Source: Dendrophyllia cribrosa (Eukaryota > Cnidaria > Anthozoa > Scleractinia > Dendrophylliidae). Taken from it: a stretch of 64,000 nt of DNA. The notes beneath the pieces are model-generated. The model saw only the letters and a program-made list of their open reading frames with translations. It did no database searches and had not been told where the DNA came from. Of this stretch, positions 37,801 to 49,323 are shown in pieces. The translations under genes were made by a program, and so were the position numbers. Each line of letters starts with the position of its first letter. Within the stretch, counting starts at the first letter, position 1. The stretch spans positions 29,107,725 to 29,171,724 of the forward strand of contig JAJLRJ010000007.1 in NCBI GenBank assembly GCA_024195265.1, written 5' to 3'.

Positions 37801-38519
37801 ACATACATTGTAATGGTGTCACCCAAGTGTCCAGCAAAATAGAATAGTAAAGGAATTGCAGAGGCCGTGGTGGCATTCAAAACTAGAGGCTACTGTCTGT
37901 AGAAATGATGTTAAATCTGTTTCGAAATTGTATTGGTCCAGGTGGGAAGAAAATGTCTATTGTCCTTTTTAATTTGTAAAAATGTATGAGCTCTTTGTCT
38001 GAACCAAAAAAAATGTCGAAAATAATGTGTCTGTGTCTGTAGTATGTAGGTGTTCTAAAAGCGGTTTTAGCAGGTTTGACTGCAGCCTGTAAAAAAGGTC
38101 TCTACATGGGGTAACAAACCAGCAAGGTATCTTAGAAGGTATCTAAGGTTTTGCAAGTGACATTTGTTTATAGTTTGATATGATCTTCACATTCATCCAG
38201 GTATTCATCCAGTTCATCCCTCTTATTAATTCACTTGCAAAGTAATAGACTTAAATAACAATAATATAATTCAAAATTAATGATCTCATCAGTTTCATTT
38301 TATTATTTTTTTAACAAAGACATTCTTGGTTTTTATTTTTTTCCAGAGTTAACAGCCTTAATTTTAGCTGTGAAGACACTAACACTTAGCACCCGTGCCA
38401 CACGTACAATCATTTGGTGTGCTAATCAGCTTGTGATGGCTTATTCCATGCCAAGCCCAGAAAACACAGCTCCGCTAACTCAGTCCAACTCAAAGGAAGG
38501 TACTGGAGAAGTGTCTTGA
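23181..38519 (+). CDS. MEIOC: MEIOC-like meiosis regulator, seven exons, 610 aa
   Basis: Exons 23181-23276, 23507-23611, 33697-33968, 34637-35504, 36596-36727, 37546-37732 and 38347-38519 join with consistent phases (0, 0, 2, 0, 0, 1) into 610 codons. In vertebrates MEIOC works with the RNA helicase YTHDC2 to promote meiotic prophase by controlling mRNAs. The C-terminal conserved domain is clear at about residues 433-585: LEECYEQLRCLEKERKK, then SGRRLSS, NPSRVDKLIVEHLREHAKVV, LVGRIERIRHSPLH and a final helical segment TALILAVKTLTLSTRATRT. Residues 159-430 are Ser/Pro-rich and look disordered. Residues 33-47 read FVPNPAAKPFVPSNL, like a PAM2 motif that binds poly(A)-binding protein. The last five exons are secure. 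Joining exons 1-2 across an intron of about 10 kb rests on phase, the promoter-like upstream sequence and direction, and other exons could be missed. The length is shorter than vertebrate MEIOC. Confidence 0.78.
25521..26174 (-). mobile_element. TTAA-flanked non-autonomous element (MITE), copy 2
   Basis: A 654 bp element flanked by TTAA at 25517-25520 and 26175-26178. It has the same termini as 135-790 but the opposite orientation: it starts GGACGTTCGCGCTAATTG and ends GATTTTCGCGCCAACGTCC. Similarity extends over the full length. Confidence 0.88.
27250..27973. mobile_element. hAT-like non-autonomous element
   Basis: The left end reads CGGGGCTCGAATTTTAT; the complement of the right end reads ACAGGGCTCAAATTTAATG. 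ACACT flanks both sides (27245-27249, 27974-27978), allowing a 5-bp duplication. Inner sequence has repeated ACTAAC/TTAGT words near the right end. No transposase frame. The exact borders are uncertain by one or two bases. Confidence 0.5.
29250..30597. mobile_element. 1.35 kb TIR element, copy A of a direct pair
   Basis: Terminal inverted repeats of about 45-60 bp: the left begins GGGCCGAGAGCATGTCCAGC and the right ends with the complement, GCTGGACATGCTCTCGGCCC. The inside is nearly identical to 31098-32477 in the same orientation. It contains a tRNA-like segment on the minus strand at about 29572-29650 (box A-like TGGTCTAGTGGTTTGG, box B-like GGTTCGAATC) followed by a T-run. No long reading frame is present, so it is non-autonomous. 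Confidence 0.85.
30598..31097. repeat. 500 bp inverted-repeat-bounded segment X between copies A and B
   Basis: The left end reads CATATCTAAACACACTAATC, and the right end is its near-complement, GATTAGTGTGCTTAGATATG. The inverted repeat extends about 57 bp to TTATTCATAA. The centre is a degenerate minisatellite built on AAGTTGTTCGTTTCACTGC with TTTTAAA. No gene. Confidence 0.8.
31098..32477. mobile_element. 1.38 kb TIR element, copy B of a direct pair
   Basis: Same termini and content as 29250-30597, in direct orientation. It differs by a few substitutions and small indels, such as an extra GAGCTATTCT unit near 32400 and ACATGT near 31370. The close match implies a recent duplication or transposition, or an assembly duplication. 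Confidence 0.85.
32963..33510. mobile_element. hAT-like non-autonomous element, 548 bp
   Basis: The left end is CAGGGTTCGCAA; the complement of the right end is CAGGGTTTGCAA. CAATC flanks both sides (32958-32962, 33511-33515). Near both ends the word GACTCCAAA repeats in the same direction. The CAGGG start and the 5-bp duplication fit the hAT superfamily. It ends 186 bp before MEIOC exon 3. Confidence 0.7.
35540..36093. mobile_element. hAT-like non-autonomous element with 6-bp target duplication
   Basis: TCTAAC flanks the element at 35534-35539 and 36094-36099. The left end is CAGGGGTCAAATTGCTCCC; the complement of the right end is CAGGAGTCAAAATGTTGCC. Subterminal ACCTGT and GTCACT words recur. 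It starts 35 bp after MEIOC exon 4. Confidence 0.75.
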
Positions 38520-41500
38520 GTGGCAGCTTCATCATCAACTGTAGTTGGTGTGCGTCAGATAAATTGAAATGTATTCCCTGGCATACATTGGTTCACTGCT
38601 TTTCGGTCTTACTAAGCAGCAATAATTGGTCAAGAAATCATTCACGACAGAAATGCCAACCACATTGTGGTGCAAATATTTGAAGATTTTGCAATGGAAG
38701 AGCTTTAAATTAAAGTGGCTTTGTTCAAGGATTTACCTACAGAATAGGTTCATTATGGGAATAATAATTTCATATGGCTCTGCTACATTTTCTCCATTTT
38801 CTGTGGGTTTTAATAATCCAAGCTATTGAAGTACAGTGAACTTGGATCACTTATTCATTACAACACAGCAGAGTAAACAAGAGCTGGGCTTGTATGTTGG
38901 AAACACTTGGGACTGTTCACTAGCATCATCAACATTTCTGAAGGTTCAGGACATGCATTGGTGTTGGGTACAATAATCATCTAACTTAATTATTTATCAG
39001 CAATATAGCAAAGAGTGTTGCTAAGAGTATCAATAGCATATTGCTGTTGCAATGGAAAGCATTACAGTAGTGTTAAGGCAAGCATGTGGCAGAGTTTGCA
39101 ATGTTGCTTGGCAACCAAACGTTTTTACTGCATAAAATGGTATTTTGTGGACAGCATGCATTTTTCTTCTTTCAGACATTGTATCCTCAAGCAAATTGCC
39201 TGAAAACTAGTAACTCAATGTGCCTCGTTGATTAGTACATAGGTGCTTGGAATGAGGTGAATTGTTGAGTAAATGTCTTGGCAGGCCAAGTCATGCATGT
39301 ACTTGCAGGTAAAGAGCAGACAGACACTGAACCTGAATTACTTATTGACTGGTGAACTTTATTTCTCTCAAAAATCGGTTAAATGAATGATATCCCATTC
39401 CATTCGTCTCTTATGAAGGGCCTTATTTTTTTATAATAATAAATTGTGGTTAAAAAAGTTTCATGCTTTGGATAACAATACTGTTTTCTAACTTCCTGAA
39501 CTTTCATTGGATATCATATTCACAATAAATATTATTATGCAGTCAATGCTTGTATGAACATAGTTATGAATCATGTCACCTTTGTCAAGAGAATATTCTA
39601 ATAATTTGGCTTTAAGTGCAGCATGCATCCAGACATACTTCACTGAGTTCAGTGGTGTAAGAAATAAAATGCTAATCATTTCATTCATTTGTGTGGCAGC
39701 TATTGATCTTAATCATAACCATAGAGTATTTTCTAAAGCACAGGATTTTACTGTGCTTTTCAATAACATGTGAAATTTGAAGTTCAAAGCTCAGCCAACA
39801 GTTTTGTTTTTCATGGCTGCAAATGTCATAGCAATATCTCAGGAAACAAAGATGGTTTACACAGAATGGTCACATAGTCATGTTTGTGGGTTGTGATTGG
39901 TGGATTTCAATCCATGTTGTCAGTTTCTGTTTTCAGGGGTCCAATGTTTGTCGCCATAATTATGATTGGCAGCAGTGTAAAACCTATACCTTAGTTGGGC
40001 TTTGAAGTTCAGAGTTTGCGTATTATTGAAAGGCTCAGTAAGGGGTATATTCTGGGATTGGATCATTGTTCTGATTTAGATATCCGTGGGTTTAAATTTA
40101 TCTTCATCTTTTCAATTCCAATGAATTTTCACAAGAGGAACTTTAAAAATACAACTTGTGAAACATCATATTTAACATTTTTTTCGCAACTAAAAAGGAC
40201 TTAACTAAACTATGGAAACTGGAAAATATTATGCCAGCATACATGCATGCCAGATACCATGCAGCTCTTAACCTCTAATTTCATTGGACCTGGGTATCAT
40301 GCAGCTCTATTGTTTTCAGGGCTAGGGTCCATTGTTGTTGTTTTCTCAGCAAATCAGAGAAGTAACACAGTCAACTCTCTTGTAAGCGGACACCCTCAGG
40401 AATTGAAAAAAGTGTCCGTTAGTAGAGCTGTCCACTTACAAGAATTATTGCCATAAGCGGACACCAAAGAAAAATAGGGTGGATGTCCGCTTACGGGAGA
40501 GTTAATTAGCGGGTGTTAAATATGTTTTATTGGGTAGCCAAAAACAGCAACTGAAGATATAAAGTGAAAGGTGGCCATAACATGGCACTACAAATGTTGC
40601 GTCAGACTGTTGTCAAACAAACGGACAGCTTGCTTTCCCGCAGACAAATAGAGATTTGGCAAAACCGATCCCCACTGTTCTGTTGCTCTGTCAAAGGTCA
40701 TATTTTTGTTGTTTTATTGCAAATTAAGTAATGATCCGCATAAGAAGGAAAGTGCTAATCGCAATGCACAATGGAATGTCAACTTTTTTCATTGTTACAA
40801 CTAGTGATCTCATTGGCCTAGACTCAAAGACTGCTAAAAGTTAGGTTTTCAGTTGCATTTTGTTTGATTTTTTAAAGGCTTCATGTAATTTAAGACCCAA
40901 TTGCAAAACGTACAAATTTTTGGGGAACTTCATCAAAGAAGCAAAATTATTAGCTATTGTCTTCTGCTAATAATTCTCATTGGTGTTAAGCACGGACATT
41001 TCCTAAAATTTATCTGAAGCAAATGGATATTCTTTATTTTTCTACTGAAATATAATATTATAAACCATTAGCTCCTCCCCTATTCTTGAAATCAAAGACA
41101 TTCTATGTGAGAAAGAGCCAATGCCACAGAACAATGAAGTTTACTGTAGTTCTTATGTGGAGTGTTACTTAAAGACATTTCATTGTCAAGAGTAAATTTT
41201 TATATTGGGGTGTCTGCTTACGAGAGTGTGTAAACAAAATAAAAATCCAATTTTCAAAAGTGTCCGCGTCCGCTTACGGGAATGTGTAAATACAGAGTTT
41301 GACTGGGAGGTAAAACAGGGATTTGAAAAGCCGTCCGTAAGTAGAGCTGTCCGCTTACGAGTGTCCATTAGCGAGGAGTTGACTGTATATCAAACATGAA
41401 ACAGTGTTTCATCACAAGATCAAACATTATTGATCTGGGGTATTTTTGATGAACTTCGAGGTGTTTGAATTTGTGATGAAATACTGTGTCGAATGTTTGA

Positions 41501-42188
41501 TATTACTTCTCAAACAAAATGATTTTAGAAGGATAAATTAAGGATGCAAAAATCAGGAGTGTTTCATCTGATTTCCAAACACTTAAGCATTAATTTCCTT
41601 TGTATTTTCTTCATGAATTATTAATGAGTTTGAGAAAACCTTGTAAGAGCTGCATACTGCCCCATGCATGCTGTGATTGAATAGCTATAATCATAGACAA
41701 AAGTGTTGGGAAAGTTGGCAGTTTTTACCACCCAATTCTTTCTCTCCCCTCCCCCTCTTACACTGTTGGTTATAACTGGACTTTTTTAATGTGTTATTGT
41801 TGGCCAAGATCGCAGCATTGGAAAGGGGGAGTGGGGCCGACTCTGAAGAGTGATAGATTATCATTATTTCACTCATTTTGCTCATTTGCATGAGTTGGAC
41901 AGTCCAGCCGCCTTTTATATCGCGGGTTTGGCTTTAAGAGAGCATCAATGTAATTCAGCACTTATAATTTTCATTTTTTAACCTTCCTAACTACTTCTGT
42001 TTACATATTGTAGGTCTTTTGCACAAGCACACATAGCAATCACAGAATTTTTGTTCCTATTTTGACTCTTCTTTGCACCTACAGTGTACACCGTATTATC
42101 TTACCCTGGGTCTCTCAGGAGCTGAATAATTATTATTTAAACTGAAATTGGAAAAACAGTCTTTTTGACCAAAAAAAAACATAACATA
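38520..42188. other. Intergenic between convergent MEIOC-like and PDP genes
   Basis: The two genes point at each other, so this holds both 3' untranslated regions. I see no further gene. The Tc1/mariner-like repeat at 40368-41385 lies within it. Confidence 0.55.
40368..41385. mobile_element. Tc1/mariner-like MITE region with 'AAGCGGACA' ends
   Basis: It begins CAGTCAACTCTCTTGTAAGC and ends GCGAGGAGTTGACTG before TA. Sub-blocks with GTCCGCTTACG occur at 40370-40505 and 41208-41385. It may be one element of about 1 kb, or two decayed short copies with unrelated DNA between. Confidence 0.6.
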
Positions 42189-44773
42189 TTACAGCTTGGA
42201 TAAAAAGGTGTCCGAATTAAAAAATACCACAGTCACAGTAATGTCATCTCGCCACATGCGTCTATACTGTTCTGGAACCAACATCATCTGAGCCACAAAG
42301 CTGTGGTCATTACCACCTAAGGCATGACGGATTAGATGTGTAGCGGCATTATGTTCCAGCAGCTCACCCTCTCCAGCAGTAATGTCACCAGCAGGTGGAG
42401 ATACTTTATCTTTACTCTGATGTTTGAGAAAATCTGCCACCAGTCCAACGGCTTGTTCATTGCTAAGCACATCCCATAAACCATCAGTAGCAAGGATTAG
42501 AAATTTGTCATGGGTCTGCAAATGGTGCTGTGTTATGACTGGCTTTGCAGTGAGGTAAGGTGGTGACCTGTACATACTTGGCGGGACTATTGGACCACCA
42601 TACACTTGTGTAAGAACATGCGAATGAGTTACTTTATCCCATTTGTACTGAATGTCGCCAAAACATCGCAAAGGCTGTAGCTGTCCTAAGAGACGACCAT
42701 TCTTGATAACAAAGTTCTCCCCAGGGTGCTCTGAGTGAATTCTAGCCACTTCATCGGGATTAGCTGCTGTCTGATCAGTGGACAGTGGAGTGGCCAGCCA
42801 TGAACCATCTGGCTTCAAGCTTCCCAGGACTGCTCTACAATCACCTGCAACATGATAAAGCCATCAACACAACACCAATAAGTCATGTGACAAAAAAAGA
42901 TAATATTCATAATAAAAATAAAATTAAAAAAATTTAGAAGTTATGTGACAAAACTATAATAATATGTCTAAATTAATGATGCTAGACGATTTCAATCTCA
43001 AAGCATAAATTTTGCAACAAAAAAGGCTACAAGCTATAATAGCTAATAAGAGATTAAAAATTCCTGTTGAACAATGTTGTTGGAGAGAATTTCTACTTGC
43101 AACCCTTGAAGCCCCGACAAAAGTGATTTGCACCTTAGATTATTAGACCATTGTAAGCTTCTGAACATCATTCCCCTTGTTTACTTTGCTCTTTCTCAAT
43201 CACTTAATATTTTTCTGCAAAAAACTCTCACAGACATAAGCGGAGCTTCTGTGGCATTTTGCTAAACTTGACTCAAAATTTTAAGAAACAAAACAAAAAC
43301 ACTCTACTTGTAAGGCAAATGAAAAGGATAATTCCCAGTGGTCTTGAACATGATTATTTACTGTAAATCACAGATTCCCCTTCTCTGATTTTTCCTGAGG
43401 GGAGGTGGTGGTTGTAAACAGACTGCTTGTTTTTTCTTTCCCTTTTTTTTACCCCGACTGGCCAACCTTCTTTCACACAAGAGAGTCTGAGAGATTATGG
43501 AAATCCAAACATTCAATTGTGATGATCTAACACCACTGAAAACTCAATATCATAATAAAACATGTAACTTATAATCTACAAGTGTTTTTCTTTTTTTATC
43601 ACAGTATTACATATTGCAACGGGGAGGTGTGAATGAGGCCAAATTGTTAGACGCACAAGGTCCTATCAGTAGGGCTTCTGATGGTGCGCAGGTGCAGGAC
43701 CGCACAATTCGGTCAAAACCGCACAATAACGCACAATTCCTAAAAATCTGCAGAATCACGTACAATACTGAAAGATTTGCTTAAAATTTTAATTCAATCG
43801 GGTATTTCTTTTGATCACCAAGATTTCTAGAAACTTCTAAGGCTATTTACCTTCCTTAACAATCAAGAAATCCCTCACTTTCTTTGAACAGCTCGAGCAG
43901 TGTCACAGTGTGATGTGTTTCCCTGTAGGAAAACACATCACTGATTCCTGTATTGTCAACAGACTGGGGCAACTAAGGTCATAATAACACTCAGCTCCAG
44001 ACAGAATTTGTAATGTTTTAATTATTGTTTAAAAGTATTCATTTTAGCGGTATAAAACAAAATGTTTATGAAAATAATCATTGTCAAAGTCTTACAAAAC
44101 TAAGATTTGTGTTAGATCAAGGAAGAACTTCTTTGGCCTCTTACAGACTGCTCTTGGTTGCGATCACAAAGAATCAGTAAACTGGTTTTTAAATGGCTGT
44201 GTGGTTTCAAAACAGTAGGATAAATGGTGAAAACCTGGACAAAACTATAGAAATACTGCCGATCTGTTTTCAGGGTAAGCCCGACAGTTATCAATTTAAT
44301 ATCAAAACACAGTGAAGCAGGCAACAACTGAACCTCACTCAATGCTTCACTGAATGCATATGTAAACATGTTGATATAAAAAGGCAAAGGCAAACTAAAA
44401 GCACAAAAAGGTCATCAATCTAAAGTTTATTCCCCAGGGAGGGGGGGGGGGGGGCGTACTCTGTGTTCCGCTGGGACTCTGAGACCCTTAACCTATACTA
44501 GACCATTTTAGCTGCATTTTGCAACCCTAATCTAGACTGAACACGGAAAAACCCTATCCTAGACCTATTCCAGACTCACTTTCTTTGTTATTAGTTAACA
44601 GGGGTCAGTAAAAATGCTGTACTGCCCGCCGTACTGATTTTTAAATATGCCATTTGCCAGTATACCTTGTCTAGACTAAATTCTTCATGCAACTGATCAG
44701 TTTCACAGAAAACGATACCCTATTCTAGACCAAAACTCTCTGATTACTATACCCTATCCCAGACTAAACTGCC

Positions 44774-44813
<40 letters not shown>

Positions 44814-46124
44814 TCATATATGGGAGTACCCCCCCCCCCCCCCCCCCCCGAGGGGTTTATTCCTTCCTTTACTTCTTTTACAGTGAGTTTAGAAGATTTG
44901 TGTATTTTTTGTGTCATGAAATAAAATGTTATTAGATTGCCCACAATTTTAACTTTTTTCCGGCAACCCTGTCATAAGCCCTGTATTAGGCTAAAACCAG
45001 ACCTAAAAAAAGTCCAAGGACCCACAACATAACCCCCCAAAAGCCCCTTTTCTCTCTACATCCAACCCCCTAAAAAGTCCTCACCAAAATCTTTCACCCA
45101 AAAAAAATCACCACAAAATTTCTAACCCCCTAAAAAAGTCTTTAAATTTCAATCCCAAAAAGGGTCTTCACTTCCGAGGTGACTAAATAAGTAACCCTAC
45201 ATCCTACATTTCCACCTTTATATATATATTTGTACAAAGTAGTAAGGAAATGTTGCCAAACGAACCTGCATTTGCAACATAGAGATGTTGATCTTCAATA
45301 TATGTCACTACAGCACAAGCTCCTGAAGCACCAGCTACAAAAGACTCATCAAGAACTTTCACTGGTATCGCTTCTGTTGAGATGTCATCATCCAATTGAG
45401 TAAAAGCCAAACTGAGGGATTCTTCTATGGGCATTCGATCTTTAAATGGCTTCTCGATTAAGTTCCTCACCAGATACTTAGGCCCAGTGTGAAAAACTTC
45501 TTGTTTTTGACTTAATGTGTAACCTACGTTAAGTTTGGAGCTGCTTTCCCCTGTTTGAAAATTTTCCTGCTGAAAACTTGACACAAAGTTGTCAGCTGCT
45601 AAGCCTTTTAAAAGATCCCTTTCCAAAAGAGTCAAATCCGCCTTGGAAAGAAGGGTCAAAGCTATGTAAAAGGGTAAACGGTTTTTTACTACTTCGGCGC
45701 ATTGCCAGCCACCGTGTCCATCAAACACACCGAAGGCAGCTCCGTTTGTTTTTAACAACAGCCATTCATTGCCCCGATCTTCACAAGGAGTATTCGAAGC
45801 GAAATTATTAGTTTCATAATAAGATACGACACCAGCATTCACATCAGTTCTTTTTTCATTTCTTCTCAAGATTTCGCTTGCCTCTTTCGGACTCAAAGGT
45901 GGTTTCTCTGGGCCTTTGGGACCTTGAACAAAGTTGTGGATTAGTTTTTGCAAAAGGTCTCGTAATCCAAGAGAGCCGGTGGTGTCTTCATTTCCGCTGC
46001 TTGCTTGAAGTGCGAGGTTCTTGTTAAAACCAAGGGTGTACATGGAGCCTACGAAGGCAGCTGCAGCACCAACAACTGGCCATTTCCATTTGCTCAAAGT
46101 TAAAATCATCTCTGCTCTGTTCAT
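42189..46124 (-). CDS. PDP1: Pyruvate dehydrogenase phosphatase catalytic subunit-like, mitochondrial PP2C
   Basis: Two exons, 46124-45266 and 42844-42189, join at GCA-G|GT to give 504 residues; the total is an exact multiple of three. PDP enzymes dephosphorylate and reactivate the E1 subunit of the pyruvate dehydrogenase complex in the mitochondrial matrix, using Mg2+. PP2C metal-site motifs are present: ED at residues 115-116, DGHGG at 135-139, DGLWD at 407-411 and DDITVTVV from 486. AGDCRAVLG spans the splice junction, and the LQPLRCFGD block is typical of PDP. The length is near the usual 530. I start at ATG 46124; the N-terminus has basic residues and a small hydrophobic stretch (WPVVGAAAAFVG), compatible with mitochondrial import. 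A TTG lies just upstream and is not needed. Orthology to PDP1 rather than PDP2 is not resolved. Confidence 0.93.
42845..45265. other. PDP intron
   Basis: About 2.4 kb. The TIR element with G-runs at 44434-44855 lies here. At about 43660-43745 CGCACAAT repeats four times in one direction beside a GGGCTTCTGATGG edge, like one end of an hAT-type element. Confidence 0.5.
44434..44855. mobile_element. hAT-like element with G-run inverted repeats and 8-bp target duplication
   Basis: TTTATTCC flanks it at 44426-44433 and 44856-44863. The left end is CCAGGGA followed by about 15 G then CGTACT; the complement of the right end is CCCCTCG followed by about 20 G then TACT. Inside, TAGAC and CCCTATCC words recur in one direction. 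No reading frame. The C/G tracts are therefore parts of a mobile element, not random homopolymers. Confidence 0.75.
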
Positions 46125-46527
46125 TATGGACAAAGGAATGGAAGAGAAATGTTAAGGGATGGATATAAAGAAGAAACATGGACGAAAAACTTAGCAAATC
46201 ACTCCATATAAGCTCATAAGTGCGTGGACCTCGTGTGCTTTCCTTACGCCATATTGGATGTTGCGTAACAATGTGGGGTCCAGACTCCTTTATACCGACC
46301 ACAGACATACCAAGGTCTACCATAGTACCAAGGTCTACCAGCCTTCAGTTTGCTCCTTTTCACGCCCCATGCCTTCATTTCCCATCGGAAATGCCATATT
46401 TCTTAAAATAGTAACCAAAGATAGAAAGAGGTACACAACACCAACAAAACATTTTCTCAGTACGGTGTACATGAAAAGTTCAAGCAAGTAACCGTAGACG
46501 ACAATCCTGCTGGTGTACGTTGGATCA

Positions 46528-46603
46528 AACTAGTGATCTGATCGGTTTAACAAGTGAAAATATAGTCAACTAGTGATCTGATCGGTTTAACAAGTGAAAA
46601 TAT
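46528..46603. repeat. Two tandem 40-bp units
   Basis: AACTAGTGATCTGATCGG with TTTAACAAGTGAAAATATA occurs at 46528-46563 and again at 46568-46603. Confidence 0.9.
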
Positions 46604-46933
46604 ACTATAGAAGCAAAGATCGATACATCGTAGGTAAAATGTTTAAAGGTGTACTATATTTCGGCTGGCCAAACCAGCCTCCTTCAGGTACAATGAGGTA
46701 AAATTTACATTGTTTTTTTTTATATAGTTGACATGTATACGTAACAACGGAAATTATACGTAGGGCTTCGCCTAGAAAAATAACAATGATAGACAGAAAT
46801 AAAACTAGCTGATAACGAAAAATTTACAGAAAACAATAAAAGGAAACTAATACCAAAATGAATTATTAGTACCCTGTATGTCTCTTTGCGAATGTTGAGG
46901 CCATGACGTACGCTTAATAGACAGATTTAATGA

Positions 46934-47094
46934 TAGCCTCTTCCAGGCGTTTAGATGGTGGGGAGCAGCGACAAGCGCCGCGCCGCGCTAGGGTCAGCGC
47001 GAGGGAAGACTCTCTCCCCAGCCTCCCCTCGTTTTTTTCTCCTGCGCCCGATTTTTCTTTCGCGCCCCACAAACTGAACGCCTGGAACAGGCTA
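46934..47094. mobile_element. Short GC-rich MITE
   Basis: The left end is TAGCCTCTTCCAGGCGTTT; the complement of the right end is TAGCCTGTTCCAGGCGTTC. Length 161 bp. The GC-rich interior contrasts with its surroundings. Confidence 0.65.
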
Positions 47095-47238
47095 ATTTAA
47101 TGAACACCCCCGTACCATAGATACCATACCAGTACCAGTACCATACCGAGTCTAAACCTACTACAGCCGCCGAACATTGCTAATGGCATGCAACTAATCC
47201 CCATTGAAAAAATTTTCTCCAACCAAGACTCAATACGT

Positions 47239-47620
47239 AAGGCCAAAGAAGCTTTTTAATTTCAAAAGGCAGAACACTTGTACCTCAAGTCTGCTGCACT
47301 ACATGATCCAATGCGCCAAATGCCATAAACAATACATCAGTGAGACAAAACGATAAGTCAGCGATCGATATGGGGAACACAGACGTGCAGTTGAGAAGGC
47401 CTTGAAGAAGGAACATCAGGGTCAACCGACTGCCGTGTTAGAGCACTTTGCTCTCACCGAACACTCCATTAACGACATCAAATCATACCATTATAAGAAC
47501 TCATTAATTCTAATAGAGACATGATCCGCAAAGAGAGAGGATCATATTTAATCACTATAGCCAATACACCAGTGAACCTAATGGCATGAACAGACGCGAC
47601 GAAATTTCATCTTCCACATA
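47239..47620 (+). pseudogene. Penelope-like element fragment, GIY-YIG endonuclease
   Basis: The frame at about 47300-47480 reads LLHYMIQCAKCHKQYISETK, a stop, then SDRYGEHRRAVEKAL and VLEHFALTEHS. This is the CxxC-bearing GIY-YIG endonuclease region at the C-terminus of Penelope-like retroelements (Y..QC.KC..QY..ET). An internal stop and the lack of a reverse transcriptase show that it is a dead fragment. Confidence 0.75.
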
Positions 47621-47898
47621 TTTATTGTAATAATTTTTACTAGCCGTTTCTAGTTTTCACCCGATACTTGTTTATTAGCCTATCATGTGTCAGCATTTTA
47701 TCTTAGCCCTTTTCATTGTTTCAGTATTCAAGCTGGGGCACGAAAACTGTCCGTTGTCCGTATAAACAGATTAATTTTGGGGCTTTCCGCAGGAGCCAAG
47801 AAAGCCGTCTTTATTTACTCAGAAACATTTAAATTCTCTCCAACTTGTTACCTCTCGTTTTTACAACAGGTCTTATGCAAAAACACGCGTCATTTTCC

Positions 47899-48270
47899 AG
47901 GGAACCTCCATTGTCATAACAAATCGACGTTAAATTGTTGGAAATAAAGTCGAAATTTCGATTATTTTAATAACAAATGGAAATACTTTTTCAGTGCACA
48001 AAAAATGGATATCAATTTCGCCTATTTTTGCTTCTAAATTTCCCGCTCGCTGCCATTTTGAATATTTTGAATGCAACAATCAGGCAACCGTAACACGTCA
48101 TAAATATTCAAAATGGCGGCGCGCGGGAAATTTAAAAGCGAAAATAGGCGATATTCATATCCATTTTTTATACACTAAAATTATATTTGCCCTAGTTTTT
48201 TTTAAAATTAAATTTAGACGTTTTTTTCCAACAATTTAACGTCAATTTGTTATAACAATGGAGGTTCCCT
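47899..48270. repeat. Foldback element, about 370 bp
   Basis: AGGGAACCTCCATTGTCATA at the left is matched by TATAACAATGGAGGTTCCCT at the right. Inner arms include AATTTCCCGC / GCGGGAAATT and ATTCAAAATGGCGGC. Centre near 48085. Confidence 0.85.
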
Positions 48271-49141
48271 TTAATAAGAAATAGTTCACCAGCAGTAGAT
48301 TCGCAGTTATTCAAGTGCTCGATTCTTTAGTATTTTTCAAAACCTCTCCGCGGTTATTTAAGTGCGTCGCAGGGATTTTTGATTTTCTTTAGAGCTTTTT
48401 TCGCCTCGTTGCCATTTTATGGAAGTTATTTGACTCAATATAATTCAGCATGTGAACAAAGAAAAGCGTTAGCATGGCGGCGGTTTGGCAACCCAGTCTA
48501 ACTGCCACAGATTTTGGTGATTAAATTCCTTCGTTTTCTCTTCAGTTTGAGAGCATCAACACCCCCCCCCCCCCCCCATAATTATAATTATTATACTAAT
48601 TATAATTATGGACACTCGATAATAATTGTCTATGATGTATATCCTATCCCAAATATTCCGTAGTCCTACCAAAGCTGTCGATACCACGAGATTCCAAATA
48701 TTACTGGTAATAAAGTACTTTGACGTACTCAAACTGCAAAGTACAAGACTTGTTCTCCTCCTACCATCTTAAGATCGAACCGCCTTAGCAAGTGCAATAC
48801 ATTTATTTGTATGGAGAATTGGACAGACTAAAAAAGGGACGCTGAAGTGGGTGTGGGATAACCTGATTGCGTCCTCTGACTCCATCTATTGTAACAAAAA
48901 AATGAGAGTAAAGTCGACGACCAACCAATTCAACCAAGAGCGTATCAGTCTGAAGTGTGGTAAACGTTGTTTTTCGTTAGTCTGTCGACGACCATGCCAC
49001 AGGGCTACGGCGACAAACATGTACATCTCTAAGTTCCTCTCTTATAGAGTATGGTTTCAAGAATTCAGAGCACCAACAGAACCTTATTTTTTCTGATCTT
49101 CATTTTGACCGCGCGATGTAAAGTACTGTAGGTAGGTTTAT
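48271..49141. other. Intergenic, no gene seen
   Basis: It contains a C tract at about 48562-48578 followed by a palindromic TAATTATAATTA run. A short open frame at 48851-49096 has no recognisable feature. Confidence 0.5.
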
Positions 49142-49323
49142 AATACACCTCTTTAGCTTGTATGTTTTGTTTTCCCAATGTAGGTCGTGTGATGTTCTCA
49201 AGAGAATTTCATAAATTATGCATGCACGTGAAGAAAACAAAATTTAAAAGAAACAGTTCTCTAGGGTAACATCACATGATCTACATTAGGAAAACAAAAC
49301 ATACAAGCTAAAGAGGTCTATTA
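49142..49323. repeat. Hairpin element, about 180 bp
   Basis: CCTCTTTAGCTTGTATGTTT at the left pairs with AAACATACAAGCTAAAGAGG at the right, continuing through GTTTTCCCAATGTAGGTCGT and its near-complement. Confidence 0.85.

Noticed and set aside
46125..46133. Upstream TTG as the PDP start
   Set aside because: The in-frame ATG at 46124 is three codons downstream and gives a normal N-terminus; a TTG start is not needed.
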